DNA of 64,000 nucleotides from Terebella lapidaria. Lineage: Eukaryota > Annelida > Polychaeta > Terebellida > Terebellidae. The DNA is taken from NCBI GenBank assembly GCA_949152475.1, contig OX424560.1, positions 6,386,001 through 6,450,000 on the forward strand, read 5' to 3'. The translations under genes were made by a program, and so were the position numbers. A model generated the notes under the pieces. That model was not told the DNA's origin. It was given only the letters and a program-made list of their open reading frames with translations, and searched no databases. Below are positions 49,030-61,362 of the stretch, one piece after another (the first letter of the stretch is position 1; every line of letters begins with the position of its first letter).

Positions 49030-49800
49030 AAAAAGCCTGTACAAGTTACCCTCGCCCCTGTCGGGGAAGAGGGTGTTGCATTTGGGTCTTTCTGATACAG
49101 AGAACAAGATGGTTAATATCTCGCTTGTTAACGACTTTACAGCCTAGGAATCAATAGTGAACATATAGGAAATGATATATTCTGAATATTGTTGTGACCT
49201 TGAATTGAACCTTTGGCCTAATTTTCAAGGTCACATGATAAAATGGCTAATATCTCGCTTTCTATCGACTTAACAGCCTAGGAATCCATAGTGAACATAT
49301 AGCGAATGATATATGCTGAATATTCTGGTGACCTTGGATTTGACCATTGACCTCATTTTCAAGGTCAAAGAACAAAATGGTTAATATCTTGCTTATTATC
49401 GACTTTACAGCTTAGGAATCGATAGTGAACATATAGGAAATGATATATGCTGAATATTCTGGTGACCTTGAATTTGACCTCATTTTCAAGGTCAGAGAAC
49501 AAAATGGCTAATATCTGGCTTATTATCGATTTTACAGCTTTGTAATCCATAGTGAACAGGGAATGATATATTCTGAATATACTGATGATCTTGAATTTGA
49601 CATTTAACCTATTTTCCAGGTCAGATCATAAAATGGCTAATAATCAGTTGTGGACATAATATAGATGATATATGCTGGATATTCTCGTTACCTTGAATTG
49701 ATCAATGACCTTACTTTTTAGGTCATGGGACAAAAGGCTAATATGTGAAATAGATATAGTCCGGGAACCTTTCTTAGCCTTTGGGCTAATTTTTGTTTAT
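49030..49800. mobile_element. Second copy of the TGACCT half-site repeat, next to the Schlafen-like gene
   Basis: Begins with a hairpin (ACCCTCGCCCC-TGTC-GGGGAAGAGGGT). It contains about five ~135-bp units related to 5225-5990 (marker CCTAGGAATC near 49143 and 49277, CTTAGGAATC near 49411) and ends with TTAGCC-TTT-GGGCTAA and a T-rich tail near 49775-49795. It ends about 150 bp before the ATG at 49943, so it probably forms part of that gene's 5' flank or 5' UTR. Confidence 0.7.
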
Positions 49801-49942
49801 GTGGATAGGGAACCGCGGGTCCAGGAAGACGTGTCACCAAAGCGACATATTCCGCTACGACAGAGATGTAGAGGAAAATCTGGGCCACTTAATGGGACAT
49901 ATGATTTGTGGTAGTACCATATGAAATAGGGTATTATCAATA

Positions 49943-52900
49943 ATGGCATTCCAACCTCCAGAACTACAAGGTCACCTGATACCGGACACTGACCTTAGCC
50001 TACCAGAATACTGCTTCAAAGTCGAAACCGACTTCAGTGAGGCTCCGAAGACCAACCAAGGAGTGGCCACTGTTAAAAAGATCATCACTGCTTTACTTAA
50101 CACGTCGGGTGGTATAATTATCATGGAGAGTCTCTATGCAGAAAGACTGCGAGAGCCAGCAACAACAGACTGGGTGACAAAGTTTACAGAACAACTCCGC
50201 AAATTTATCCCACAGTCAGTTGTTCAAACTTGCATTCGAATCGTCCCGAGGCCAACCAGAGTTTTCATCGAGGTATCAAGGTCTACTGAATTCATCACCA
50301 TTGATTACCACCTGTACATCCGCTTCCAGGCGGTGACCTACTCCATATCTGAGGCAAATTGTGTACGGAAAGTTATGACAAGGAAAGAAAGAGAAGTTAG
50401 GACAAATCCATTCATTGCGCAAACAAGTCTCACCTATAACTCCACAGCAGAAGAAGTGGAAGGCCAAAATGTTGAGTACAAGTACTGGGATGTCAAAAAT
50501 TTGTCAGGTATTAAATCGAGATTGAAAGACGAAAGAACAATCAAATCATTTTTTGCATTTGCAAACTTGCCACCTGGGGGATTTGTAGTTATTGGTGTAA
50601 AGGAAGACGAAAGGCCAACTGAACGAAAGTGTATTATTTATGGTCAAATACTAGAAGAAGACCACGAAGCTCAATTACGCTCACTCCTCGAGGGAATCTT
50701 AGCAAAAGCAACATTCCCATTTACCGCGGAAAATCTCTCACCAAGGCTGGAGTGGAATATGACATTCATCCCTGTTCTATGCGGCCCAGATGACAAAAGG
50801 CGAAGACTCATCGTCATTCAAATGAAGTACTTCCCTGGCGGAGTATTTATGCAGTCTCCAGAATCTTATCAACTCTCCGAAGATGGGTTGGTTCTTCGAC
50901 TATCAATCCAGCAATGGCTTCAGTTGTTTGAAGTTACTAAAGACCAGTTTAAACAAAACATAATAAATGAAAGTGAATCAGATGAGGTCCATTCAAACGA
51001 TGCCGCTACACCTTCAGTTCCAATTATCCCAGAAAAGACCAGTTACAAACTTGACTCTGTGCTACATCAAACGAACGAGGTGTTAACTGAAATTGAAAAA
51101 GTTCAACCCTCTGATCATTCCATCAACGAAGCATTGAGACAAGTGAAAGCACTCTCCTGGACCCAACATACACATAACTGGAACTCAAACCTGGTGCAAG
51201 TCAGTCTGAAGAGTTACCAAAACGTCATGAATTTCATATTAAAGAGTCAAATCCTGAGACCAACGATACCGGTCACGTTCACGCCAGATGTCTCAACAAT
51301 AATCAGCAGTTGTCAGTATCCCGCCAATATGGATAAGGCCTTGAATGATATCCAGCATTCGTTGCCTGATGGTTGCAGCGGGTTTGCAATAGCATCATCG
51401 AAATGGGTCAGTAATTTGCAGCATAACACATCAATTGCAGTGCCTGGACACCACATTCTGGACGTGTTCATGGTTGACAAAAAGGCAAACATACACCTGT
51501 GGTCATTGATTGATCCCTCTGCACCAGAATCTCAGGAGCGAGCAAGTCAGCGATATTGTCTACTTTCTGGGCGAATCACAAAGCGTGTGTTATGCTCTCC
51601 GGCACCATATCAAGATGCTGACCGTAGAATTGTAATCCACTGTCATCTGTATAAGCTTGGAGTGGGCGAACTGGTGATGCATGCTCAGGATGACATCGCT
51701 GAATGCTTTTTCCCACTCCAGACAACACTGACGTTCGTTTCTCTACAACTCCGAGTAGCAAGTGCGCTGCTGAGCAAGAAGACACTCATCAAAGAACATT
51801 TAGGAAGAGAGCAAGAAATATTCATGACTTCATGTCAAATGGAACATTTGCTGAACTCTGATCTGAACCAATTCAACTACTTTGAGGGTCCCCCAGGTTG
51901 TGGGAAATCGTACCTCGCTCTCCGCATTGCTGACAACTACCCAAAAAACAGTGTTGGATATGTCTGTACAACCATTCCATACGAGGCTTTCCTTGTGTAC
52001 CAGAACTGTTGCATGCCGATCCTGTTGCAATCAGAGACTGAGTTAATGGATGCTGTCCACAGTGGACGACTCGACAAGTACAGATGCCTGATCATTGACG
52101 ACATCCACAACATCAGCTGTTCCGAACTTTCTTGGTTGCATCTCTTTGAGCGAGTCCGCCGTCAGCCGAATACCCGCCTGTTCCTATTCGCAGACAGCAG
52201 ATACCAGAGTTTCAAGTACCCAGCAAATATGACATTGTTGAAGAAATGCATGCATGATTTCTGTGAGAGACACAACATACCATGTCATGAGAAGCCCCTC
52301 ACCGTCATCCACAGGAACAGCAAGAAAGTTGTATCATTTCTCAAGTGCTGCATCAGTGATGAAAAGAGTATCCATGGCACACAACTTGCTACCTCAAGCC
52401 AGGAGGATGGTGATGACGTTGAAATATACTACATTAAGGACATCTTGGATGAATCACCCGAGAACCAGCTGGTGGGAATAGTGAGAGAGCTTATTACAGA
52501 GGTGAATGTTCTGTCAGGAGAGCCTTGCTCATATGAAGCCAAAGACATCGCTATTCTCGTCGACACGAAAGTTGCACAGCATCATGTAGAACACTTCATG
52601 AAGCTATTCAGAGTTCACTACAAGTCCCTACTTGTGCAGAATGCTGGGAGTTTCCCTATCACTGGTCTTACAATAGATACATTAGACAACTTCATGGGAC
52701 TGGACCGCAGAGTTTGCATTTGTATCACTTCGAAAAACTTCACTGAATCAACGACAGATACATCTGGACGAACCATGAGTAATAAGAAGTACAAGGCTTT
52801 CGTAGCTTCTAGGGGTATCTCACGAGTCATTTTTGTGGTGCAGAAACCACTGACAGCCAAACTGGCGAAGAATCTCAAACTTGACAAACTGCCATCTAAG

Positions 52901-54022
52901 CCTGTTGGTTCTGATAATACGGAATGTCATACAGAAGACTCCGTCGTGTGTCCTGCGACTAGTAATACTAACGTGGAGACACCTAAGGTAAAGATAATGT
53001 CTCAATATTGATTTGAAACATGATCAACGAATCAACCTTCTCGCTGTTAAAATGAAAATATGGTATATTGATTGTTTTGTTCATTTTGTTGCTTGCAGAA
53101 GGCTCTTTGCTTATGGCACATGGAGCGGAGTGAGGAGATTTGTGACTTGTGCTTCCTCAGAACATCCAGTGGAATGGGCGTGCTGTATATCACGGCTATC
53201 TTCAAAACACAACTGGTCTCTTTGGAAGGAGAACCTCTCGAGCTGCTTGCCGATGCTCAATCAATCCAAAACCCAGTGAGAACAGCCAGCTTCATCGGAA
53301 AGCAGAGCGATTCGCTGATACTCACTGACCGTACTGCCCCATACAGTTGGACTGTGTTCTCACGACAGGCAGATGAAAATTATGGACAGAAGAAGAATGG
53401 CATTGATGGCAAAATTGAGTCTGTCTGCTGGACACCAAACGGTGAAATCATAATGGTCGTTCAGAAGGTAAACAATTGTTACAAATGTGTCTTGATGGCG
53501 ATATTTGCATGTTCAGCCATGTATTTCAAATTCATCCGAATGTTCAATTCGTATGTCATTCCTCGACAGTCGGATGACTATAGACTGATGAGGTACACTG
53601 TCGGTGGTTGGGTAGTTTGGGACCTCGGAAAGGACGAGACGCAGCTGCGTGACCCACGTCGTCTGAGCGTCGGCACAGATGGTCGAATCTACGTCCCTGA
53701 CTTGGGCTCCGAGTGCGTGCGCGTCTTTGACTCCCATGGTCGCCACGAGCGAATGATCCAGCCCTCTACAGGAGCCCGTGTGATACACTATCCACGAGCA
53801 GTGTGTGTAGACTCTACCGGCCAGTGGTTGTTCATCAGCCACGGTGTCATGTCCGGGCGGGATCTGATCTCCGTGATGAGCACAAGTGGTGGCGACTTGA
53901 GAAAGGTAATCGAGACGTCTGGACGAGTTTGGGCAATCGATCTTTACCAGGACAAGTACTTGGCTGTTGGCACTACATGGGGACTGTTGCTGTATGACGT
54001 ATCCGGGGAGTTCTGGGCATGA
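49943..54022 (+). CDS. Schlafen-like AlbA/P-loop helicase fused to NHL beta-propeller (3 exons, 1,288 aa)
   Basis: Gene model: exon 1 49943-52987 (1,015 codons), exon 2 53099-53467 (123 codons), exon 3 53570-54022 (150 codons plus stop). The ATG has A at -3 and G at +4, with an in-frame TGA just upstream. Residues about 18-135 form a first AlbA-like lobe (ALLNTSGGIIIME). Residues 165-330 form a second lobe with E173, E178, FFAFAN, GGFVVIGV and E221/D222, matching the Glu/Glu/Asp positions of the Schlafen RNase core. Residues 478-495 (FAIASSKWVSNLQ) fit the SWADL-like linker. Residues 647-656 (FEGPPGCGKS) are Walker A and 715-720 (CLIIDD) Walker B. FADSRYQS, LTVIHRNS, DTLDNFMGLD and AFVASRGISR fit later SF1 helicase motifs. 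Exons 2-3 encode about six blades, including the NHL-like PRRLSVGTDGRIYVPDLGS. Known Schlafens cleave tRNA/rRNA or restrict replication; an innate-immune role here is inference. The propeller fusion is unusual. Confidence 0.85.
52988..53098 (+). other. Intron 1 of the Schlafen-propeller gene
   Basis: Donor AAG|GTAAAG and acceptor TTTTGTTGCTTGCAG|AAGG, 111 bp, phase 0 on both sides, with a pyrimidine-rich tract before the acceptor. If retained, translation ends seven codons in (VKIMSQY), giving a 1,022-aa Schlafen-only protein. Confidence 0.75.
53468..53569 (+). other. Intron 2 of the Schlafen-propeller gene
   Basis: Donor AAG|GTAAAC and acceptor CATTCCTCGACAG|TCGG, 102 bp, phase 0. The stretch is also open in frame, so retention would insert 34 residues, but those (VNNCYKCVLMAIFACS...) are hydrophobic and would disrupt a propeller strand. 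Removal gives the smooth join MVVQK-SDDYRLMRY. The splice call is therefore likely but not certain. Confidence 0.65.
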
Positions 54023-54362
54023 GTGAATAGCAGTCTAAAGATACTATTCCATGATGATAACAAATAATATATTCCCTGTGAAACGTGTATTATGCATAAC
54101 ACTATTTACTGGCGGGTTTTAAATCTGATAACCTGTAAGAGTTGATTGTTATCCTAGATTCTATGTCGCGATAGAATATCGAATCATTACTCCTCATGTA
54201 TCATAGATTGTGTATAAAAAATAGCAATCTTACTAACACTGTACAAATCAAACAAACCTAACCATTCGTAATACAGCAGATTTTGATTTAAACTGTGGCA
54301 TTGATAACAGAAAGTATTTACGATGTATATGTCCTTGTATAATGCACTGGCATTTTGTGTGG

Positions 54363-54368
54363 AATAAA
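54363..54368 (+). terminator. Polyadenylation signal of the Schlafen-propeller gene
   Basis: AATAAA about 340 bp after the stop, followed by AT-rich then TGGATGG sequence. A second candidate (AATAAA near 54590) lies further on. Confidence 0.5.
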
Positions 54369-54369
54369 T

Positions 54370-56478
54370 GCATCAGAATATATTGGATGGATTCCTACTA
54401 CCCACGAACTATGTCATCAGTTGAGTTTTTAGTGAGGGTAAACCGCGCTAGTTGGGTTGAATCATGACAATTATTGATTGAGACAACAGAACATTAGTCC
54501 ACAATCAATGTTTCATCAAGATGATATGGTACTGCTACACCAGAAGTAATGAAAAATGTAACTTGAACCGTATCAATCTGTACCTACTGAATAAACACTC
54601 CCGAGAGTCTAAGTAAACATTATCACATATCCGGATCAATTGGGATATTTCGATGGAATATTACATGGAAGAAGATTACTCTTGATATTAGATCTACTTA
54701 TGTGTTGTACAATTAAGTGCTTTTGCAATCTTTCGTGGTAATTTTATGGTAGCAATTTGTTAAATCTCATGACACCTAGTTATGTTTAATGGAGAACCTA
54801 TTGAAAATAATCAATCTCAAACGGAATCCTCTGTAGATTACACCACAACCATCACAATAAGTGTCTTTTTGTGAGAGAAATGGAGGCACTATACACATAT
54901 CCATACATGTTCTACCATAGCGATTCAGTGGTCACACGTGATAGATTTATGTCACTTACGTCGGTAATCACCTTCCCCAAGCACTATACAAGACAACTTT
55001 GAATTCGATCATTGGTTGCATGATATATGTACGCCAGATGGTACCAATTATAAGGCTGAGCACTGACCGGTATGATGGTTCTATCATCATCATACATACT
55101 TGATCGGTTCCCTCATATTCAAGTTATTGCACATTTTCATGTAAACAGTTTGCATACTTATAACAAATTTTTACCTTAACAATCTTGAACTAAATTGGAT
55201 ATTAGGTCTTTCTTCCAACCAAGGAGTAAAAAAATGATAATTGGCTGTGCTGTTTGACTGGAACCAATCAGCCGGTTGGCTCTCCAGATAGATCGAATAT
55301 CTCCCAGGGAAATTGGTGAAAACTAGTTTATTGCTTGGAAAATTATGTTGGTACTGCCTAAATAGGAATCAATATAGGTTCATCTCAAACTACATGCAAC
55401 ACACAACAGTTCACTATTGATGAACTTTCTCGCAATCTTGTAAAGTGATCACATTTAGACACAGCTGAAAGTTTGCCCCGCATTTAAATAGTTTTTCACA
55501 CAGTTGAACGGTTTCCGTGACCAAAATCACCACAAACGTTTGAGCTGAGTACTCGAAAATAGCCGTTAACCATAGTGGGAAGAATTTTTCGTAGGTGTTA
55601 TTCGTAGGTGGATAACATATATTCAGTTTATGCGTATTGATCTTTTTGCCTTGGATGTTGTTGTCATTGTGATGATGCATACAAATGCATCAAACACTCA
55701 AACCTGTTATCATTTTTCTTCTATGGTTCAATAGACAGACTTTCCTGCATAACAATATACCTGTCAAAACTTGTTCAAACGAAAACTACATGAATAGTAG
55801 GGTTCCTATTTCTTTCCTAGATAACACTAACGAGCTGTTGCGTCGATTTTGCAGACCTATAAAATAACACATTGCCTCGCATCGAAGAGTAATCCATTTT
55901 GCTACGACGTGATAGTCCACACGTAACTTTATATATTTGGATATCAAAATGTTGAAGGTAATTCTAGTTATTATGAATTATTCCAACTACGATTCACGAT
56001 GTGACTTTAGAAATACGTATCTAGTATTGTTCCATTGGTACTAGTTAGAAAACATACTGATCAATCATGACAACATTCACAGGAAGCTTCATATTTGCAT
56101 ATGTGCGAAACTATATTTGGTATTAATAACTTCGCACCGGCGTTTAGCCACAAAATCGGGATAACCATTAATATTTTTCTATCTTAGAGACTATAATATT
56201 GTACCATCCAGTTATAATTCGTCCTATTTGTAAAAGCTTGATAATCTTTGTTGCGGTGAATATATAATAATGGTATTACCCTGGAGAACCATATCCTTAT
56301 TCTGCGTCATTTTCTAATTATTATGCTACTGCATATATATGACGTTATGCTTCCGAGTATACTTTGATAATATGCACATAAGTATAATATAGAAGCACTG
56401 CACTACACTTTTTCAATATGGTACCGTGCTGGAAAAAAGGTTATTAACAAATGTAATTGATTCCAATTTTTGCACACC
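54370..56478. other. No intact gene; start of the duplicated 54-64 kb region
   Basis: Contains a segmental-duplication copy (about 55070-55400) and otherwise AT-rich sequence. No open exon was recognised. Confidence 0.4.
55070..55400 (+). repeat. Segmental duplication, paralogous to 59995-60290
   Basis: TCCCTCATATTCAAGTTAT, AACAATCTTGAACTAAATT, GCTGTTTGACTGGAACCAAT and GTTGGCTCTCCAGAT recur in the same order in the second copy. Confidence 0.7.
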
Positions 56479-56680
56479 ATGAGTGATGAAATTCTACAGT
56501 TAAATTATTGCGATATTAATTGTGATCAATATTATTTGCATATCAATATTATTTGTCGACTTCATTGTTCATTATTTTTCATTGATACCTTACATGTATT
56601 ATGCACGAGGCGTCCTTGTCCGATAGGCTGTGTAGTGCTACGGGATTTTTATAGTCATTGTAATGATTATGTGCATTAAT
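56479..56680 (+). pseudogene. Decayed copy of the tandem first-exon family
   Basis: TTATGCACGAGGCGTCCTTG (56598) matches the copy at 60717, and ATCAATATTATTTG also recurs. Frameshifts break the shared reading frame, and no donor is visible at the expected place. Confidence 0.6.
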
Positions 56681-57407
56681 AACATTTACAACATGATCGT
56701 GCGTTGCATTATCTCGTCTATGTAACACAACTCGACAGGGAAATGTGATCGGAATAAGGGTGCAGTGCTTCATATATTTCACAGTTTTGAACATATGATG
56801 TATAACCCATTCAAGCTCCTGGGTATGAATTGCCCCCTCCGAGAGGACATCATTCCGTAGGATTATCGTTCATTTATTGTGTCGAATCATTTGGGTTTTA
56901 TCGCTGGTCATAGCATCTGCAAAACTTCAATGTTATATAAAAAAAAAACATTCCATTACAAAAGATGGTTCTGAATTCACATCGTCATTGTTCAATATGA
57001 AAAGTACAATTGGTCCTAAAGCGTAGTTAACTTGAAGATGATTATAGGAATGTAATTGGAACTACACAATATTTAATTTTGGTATATGCAATCACAACAT
57101 ATCGTCATGTTACCAAGGTAGGTGTGAAATATTACATGGAAATAGCCAATCAAGGCGTACTATCTTTTCAATAAATGGTCGCTGTTTTCATGATCAATGA
57201 TCTACCGAAAAGGAAGGACGGTCATAAACACGTGGCGTTTGTTTGCTCGAGAGTTGAGTCATTTCAGTTATCAAGTAATATGTCAACTGGCGCCATTGTC
57301 TGCTGATGTATATACATCATAATTTACAATGGACAAAAGTGAGATATATCATCACAATACTATTTTTTCTCATTCCGGTACCGTAACAAATAAAAACAGA
57401 ATAATTA

Positions 57408-57589
57408 ATGCCAATGATACAATATTCCTTCAACCGGGTATGCAAATTATTCCGCATGTGAATTGTCTTTTTAATCAATATTATTTGCACAAATTTCCAC
57501 TTCGCTCTCCATTATGGGTCGTTGATGTAAGGTATTATGCAGGAAGCCCCATTGTTCAAAAGGCTGATTAGTTGCCCCCGGAGCCATCA
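57408..57589 (+). pseudogene. Decayed copy of the tandem first-exon family, donor kept
   Basis: In the family frame it begins MPMIQYSFNRVCKLF, comparable to MPQWKKYIIGFCSK at 62388, then meets a TGA. AATCAATATTATTTGCAC and the end GAGCCATCA|GTAAAG match 60717 and 63094. A different frame from the ATG at 57329 is open for 80 codons, but it does not match the family and runs into a stop before the donor. Confidence 0.55.
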
Positions 57590-58441
57590 GTAAAGCACTT
57601 TGGATGCAGCCGGAACATTATGTCATTATTATACATTATTATACCATTATCTTGTCCATCTAATTGACAAGGAAATGTGTGCAGAACATATATTTCATAG
57701 TGTTAAACATTTGCATAACCTCACCACACTTCTAAGTATGAGGACTATTTTTAAGGATAGTTAAAGTGGGGCATTATTTTATTTTTATCCTGTGGTTTCA
57801 GATATACTCTAGAACTTCCTATTGCCAAAGTGGTTATGAAATATTCCACGGAAATAATCGATTAAGACATCGTTGTTTCAGTCCTCAGGCGAAAGTTTTC
57901 ATGATCAGAGATGGTAATCATATAGCATATAAAGAGATATTGTAATGATACACCAGAAAACACAATATTATCCTCATGGGTTTCCTGTTCATTTCTCTCA
58001 GAATAATCAATAGAACATTTCCTATCTGGATGTATTGGTAGTAATAGATTGATACTTACATTGTTATTAAAACATCTCTCGCATGAATCAACTACACTAC
58101 ATCAATATACCATCAACTGAAAACCACTAGTGGGAGACTAGTTCACATTTTGCAAGCAATGCCCTGTCTACGATTATGGCTCTATATCAAAAGTTATTAC
58201 AACTGTTCCAAAGCCCACATACCAACTACTTCAAAACGTTCTGAAGATATGCACGGGTTGTTGCTTGAGCAACTCGTGGAACATTATACCAGATATTGAT
58301 ACCTGGTATGGCCCAAGTATCATACACTGTGCCTTCCTCTATATTTAATAAGGATTAAAGAGGTGACAGACGGATTAAATGGCATCCATTTAGTGGACGA
58401 GTAGTATTAAGGCGCAGTGTATGATACTTGGGCCATTACTT

Positions 58442-58575
58442 CAATGGATGAAACACATTAATGGATTCTGCAGTAGAGTCATAGAGGGATAGGCATGGAT
58501 ATAGATATATGGATATAGATATCAGTATGCACCAATCGTCCATGTCCATCAATGTAATTTTATACATTGGCTTCA
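58442..58575 (+). pseudogene. Decayed copy of the tandem first-exon family
   Basis: CAATGGATGAAACACATTAA, GGATTCTGCAGTAGAGTCAT and GTATGCACCAATCGTC align with 62396-62540. Stops (TAA, TAG) occur in the family frame. Confidence 0.6.
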
Positions 58576-59128
58576 TTGCGTGGAAAGCCGCTACAAACAC
58601 TGCTATCAATTTACACACACTTTCATGAATATAAGCATGCCTGGTAACCACACACACTATTGACATTAGATGATTGTCAAACCATACAGATGCAATATTA
58701 TAGACGCAATCTGTAATCATGATCATTGGATTCCTTGGTGTCCAAAACATTGCCTACGCACCAAAATGAAGCTTTGAGGTGAATTATTAGGTATATTGTT
58801 AATATTTTAATGATTTGACCTAAATAATATGCTAATTACATCAAGTATACAAAATGCTGAACAGAAGCAATTCAGTATTTGGCTGTTTTCGAGTCCTGAT
58901 ATTCTATTTATATATATTGCATTTGAGTCATGAAAACTTACAGTACTCAGCATCGCTGGGTTTGCTAGGCTGGCTAGTAGACCAGTATATTAGTGGTGTG
59001 TATTACTATGTGTATTATACCATAACTGTACAATTTGGAATAAGATATACAAAGATCAGTTGCATGATATACATGGTAACGTCAGCCGGCACAAAATGGA
59101 TGGCTGAGCAATGATAATATTTGTCACA

Positions 59129-59983
59129 TACCGTATTACCCCGCTTAGAGGCGCATGCGGCTATATGTGAAACAGCGCCTTTTGAGAAGTTGTGAAAATA
59201 TTAACTGGTTTCAGTGAATCATGCTATATAAACATTTATATAGGCCTTAGGCTAGGTACAGGCCTACACATCTTCTGATTTTAACGCGGACTTAATATAT
59301 ATATAGGCCTAGCCTAATACGTAACGTAAACGTTGACACACATACCGTTCTAAAAGCCCACAAGTATATCTGAGCCCAAGATACACTATATTTACATCCA
59401 TCACGATCAAGCCAACGACTGTCGAGGCGGGAATTCACTAGCCAAGTATACTATTAGATATCCCACGTAGATAAAAATCCGTATAATATGAACAGACATG
59501 GGGTAACGAATTTATCACTGACTGAAAACGAGACTCGCAAGGGATACGGGAACTCGTATCGAAGGTGGCGCGTGCCAAATTAGATTTTCAGGATACGGGT
59601 TTATATCACCGTTGTGAGTGGCCAATCACATTCTCGGCTTTGTATTCAGTCACTGATAATGCTATACATGTCCCGTTCATACAATCCAACATACTTTGAC
59701 GTCGGCATGGTATGGAGTTGAGGGTATATGTGATACATGTGAACTCCCATGATTGTGATTTTATTGACCATGGAAAACTCAGTCAAATTCGAACAATCTC
59801 AGGGCTTTGCATATTTTTCGGTTGCACGCACACTGGTCAACAGTATGACGCAAGTTTCACTTATAGGCGCACCAACTCATGCAAAATTTAACCAACTTCA
59901 TTTACAGGCACATGCGCCTATAAATGAAGCTAGGCGCACCTTCACTTATAGGCGCATGCGCCTATATGCGGGGTAATACCATA
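59129..59983. mobile_element. 855-bp TACCGTATT-ended element with GGCGCATGCGCC palindromes
   Basis: Left end TACCGTATTACCCCGC; right end the inverse apart from a CA-for-GG change (GCGGGGTAATACCATA). The palindrome GGCGCATGCGCC or a variant occurs near 59145, 59908 and 59951. The centre holds a second inverted arrangement around 59510-59680 (TATCACTGACTGAA and TTCAGTCACTGATAA). It inserted next to a segmental-duplication copy. No transposase frame. Confidence 0.75.
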
Positions 59984-59994
59984 ATGATTTGTCA

Positions 59995-60290
59995 GTGATG
60001 TACACTGGATCATTTCCCTCACATTCAAGTTATCACACATTTACATATCAACATGTGCATAGCTATTCCTTACATAAAATTCCTTACACAAACAATCTTG
60101 AACGAAATTTGATAACATGTCTTCGTTTAGGTAATGACGAATAAATGATATTTGGATATGCTGTTTGACTCAAACCAATCTGCCAGTTGGCTCTCCAGAT
60201 TGATCCCGTATAAATTGATAGTTTGCTTAAAATACTCTCCTGGTACAAGTTGAACGACAATCAATATAGGCTTATATTGATTATATAGGT
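59995..60290 (+). repeat. Segmental duplication, second copy
   Basis: Paralogous to 55070-55400 (see there). The block then continues, in decayed form, towards the exon copy at 60717, mirroring the order seen from 55 to 57 kb. Confidence 0.7.
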
Positions 60291-60716
60291 TATTATATGT
60301 ACAATGACGAGGATATGTTATGGTTTAATATACATGATATAGGTACCATGAAAATGACACATGTCAAAAGTCTACTGTAGAACAAATCTAAATGTGAATT
60401 GGTTCAAATGTGAAGCGGAGGAATGTACAATGTATTCAGGACCATATTATCATTGTTTTTACAAACCATTTTTCTTCAGTTTTCATTCATATAATTCTCC
60501 AATTTGTAACAGAGGAGTCAACTTGTAGCGTAGCTAACTGGTGAATATATAATCAATACAACGCTGGGGATGGTATTTCCCTGGAGAAATAATTCACCCA
60601 AAGTGCCAGTGTAAGACTATGTTACCTCTACAATGTTACCTGTAATATGAGGGTAAATTGAATATATTCACACAAGTGAGATATAATAATGAAAATACTC
60701 CAACTGATGAAAGCTA

Positions 60717-60874
60717 ATGATGAAAAATTTATGCTTCAAAAATTATCTTGTTTTTGATATAATCAATATTATTTTACATGTCCACTTCACTGTCCATTAT
60801 TTTTCGTGGATATACGTTATTATGCACGAGGCGTCCTTGTTCAGTGGGCTGATTATTGCCACTTGAACCATCGA
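60717..60874 (+). pseudogene. First-exon family copy with one nonsense change and a lost donor
   Basis: Open from MMKNLCFKNYLVFDIINII through HVHFTVHYFSWIYV and IMHEASLFSGLIIAT to a TGA where the 63-kb copy has GGA (Gly). The donor, CATCA|GTAAG in the 63-kb copy, is CATCGATAAG here. The N-terminal hydrophobic segment is intact. It died recently, or the stop and the donor define a short secreted peptide; the former is more likely. Confidence 0.6.
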
Positions 60875-60935
60875 TAAGTGACATTATCATAATTAAAAAC
60901 ATTAAAGCATTCACGGGCACTGTCAAGGCAGCGTA

Positions 60936-60969
60936 CATGACATGACATGACATGACATGACATGACATG
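60936..60969 (+). repeat. (CATGA)n microsatellite
   Basis: Nearly seven perfect CATGA units followed by TACGTACATG. Confidence 0.9.
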
Positions 60970-61336
60970 TACGTACATGATTGTGCATGTCATTATCTTG
61001 TCTCTTCAACACCCATTGATGGGGAATTCGACAAGGAAATGTGATCAGAAAATACGCCGTTGAATTCTTTCAGTGCTTCAGATTTTCCGCAGTGTTTAAT
61101 ATGCATAACCTAATCATACTTATTTGTATGAGGGTCATATTCCAGGACGGGGCAAGGTTTCATCCTGTGGTTTCAGACACACATGTTAAGATTATTAATT
61201 ATTTACTGAGAAACAGTACTGATCATAGAATCTACAGAGCTTCATTTGAATATCAACACGCATTTTGAATACAACGGATGGTTCCGAATTCATATCTGCA
61301 ATGTGGAATACACAAATATTTCTTTCGTCCGATAGC

Positions 61337-61362
61337 ATATATATATATATATATATATATAT
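61337..61362. repeat. (AT)n microsatellite
   Basis: Uninterrupted AT repeat of about 26 bp. Confidence 0.95.

Noticed and set aside
50276..53842. Minus-strand and alternative frames within the Schlafen-fusion gene
   Set aside because: They are shadows of the long plus-strand coding exons.
57329..57571. 80-codon frame starting MDKSEIYHHN
   Set aside because: It is not the frame shared by the related exon copies and it stops before the conserved donor; treated as a chance frame over a decayed copy.
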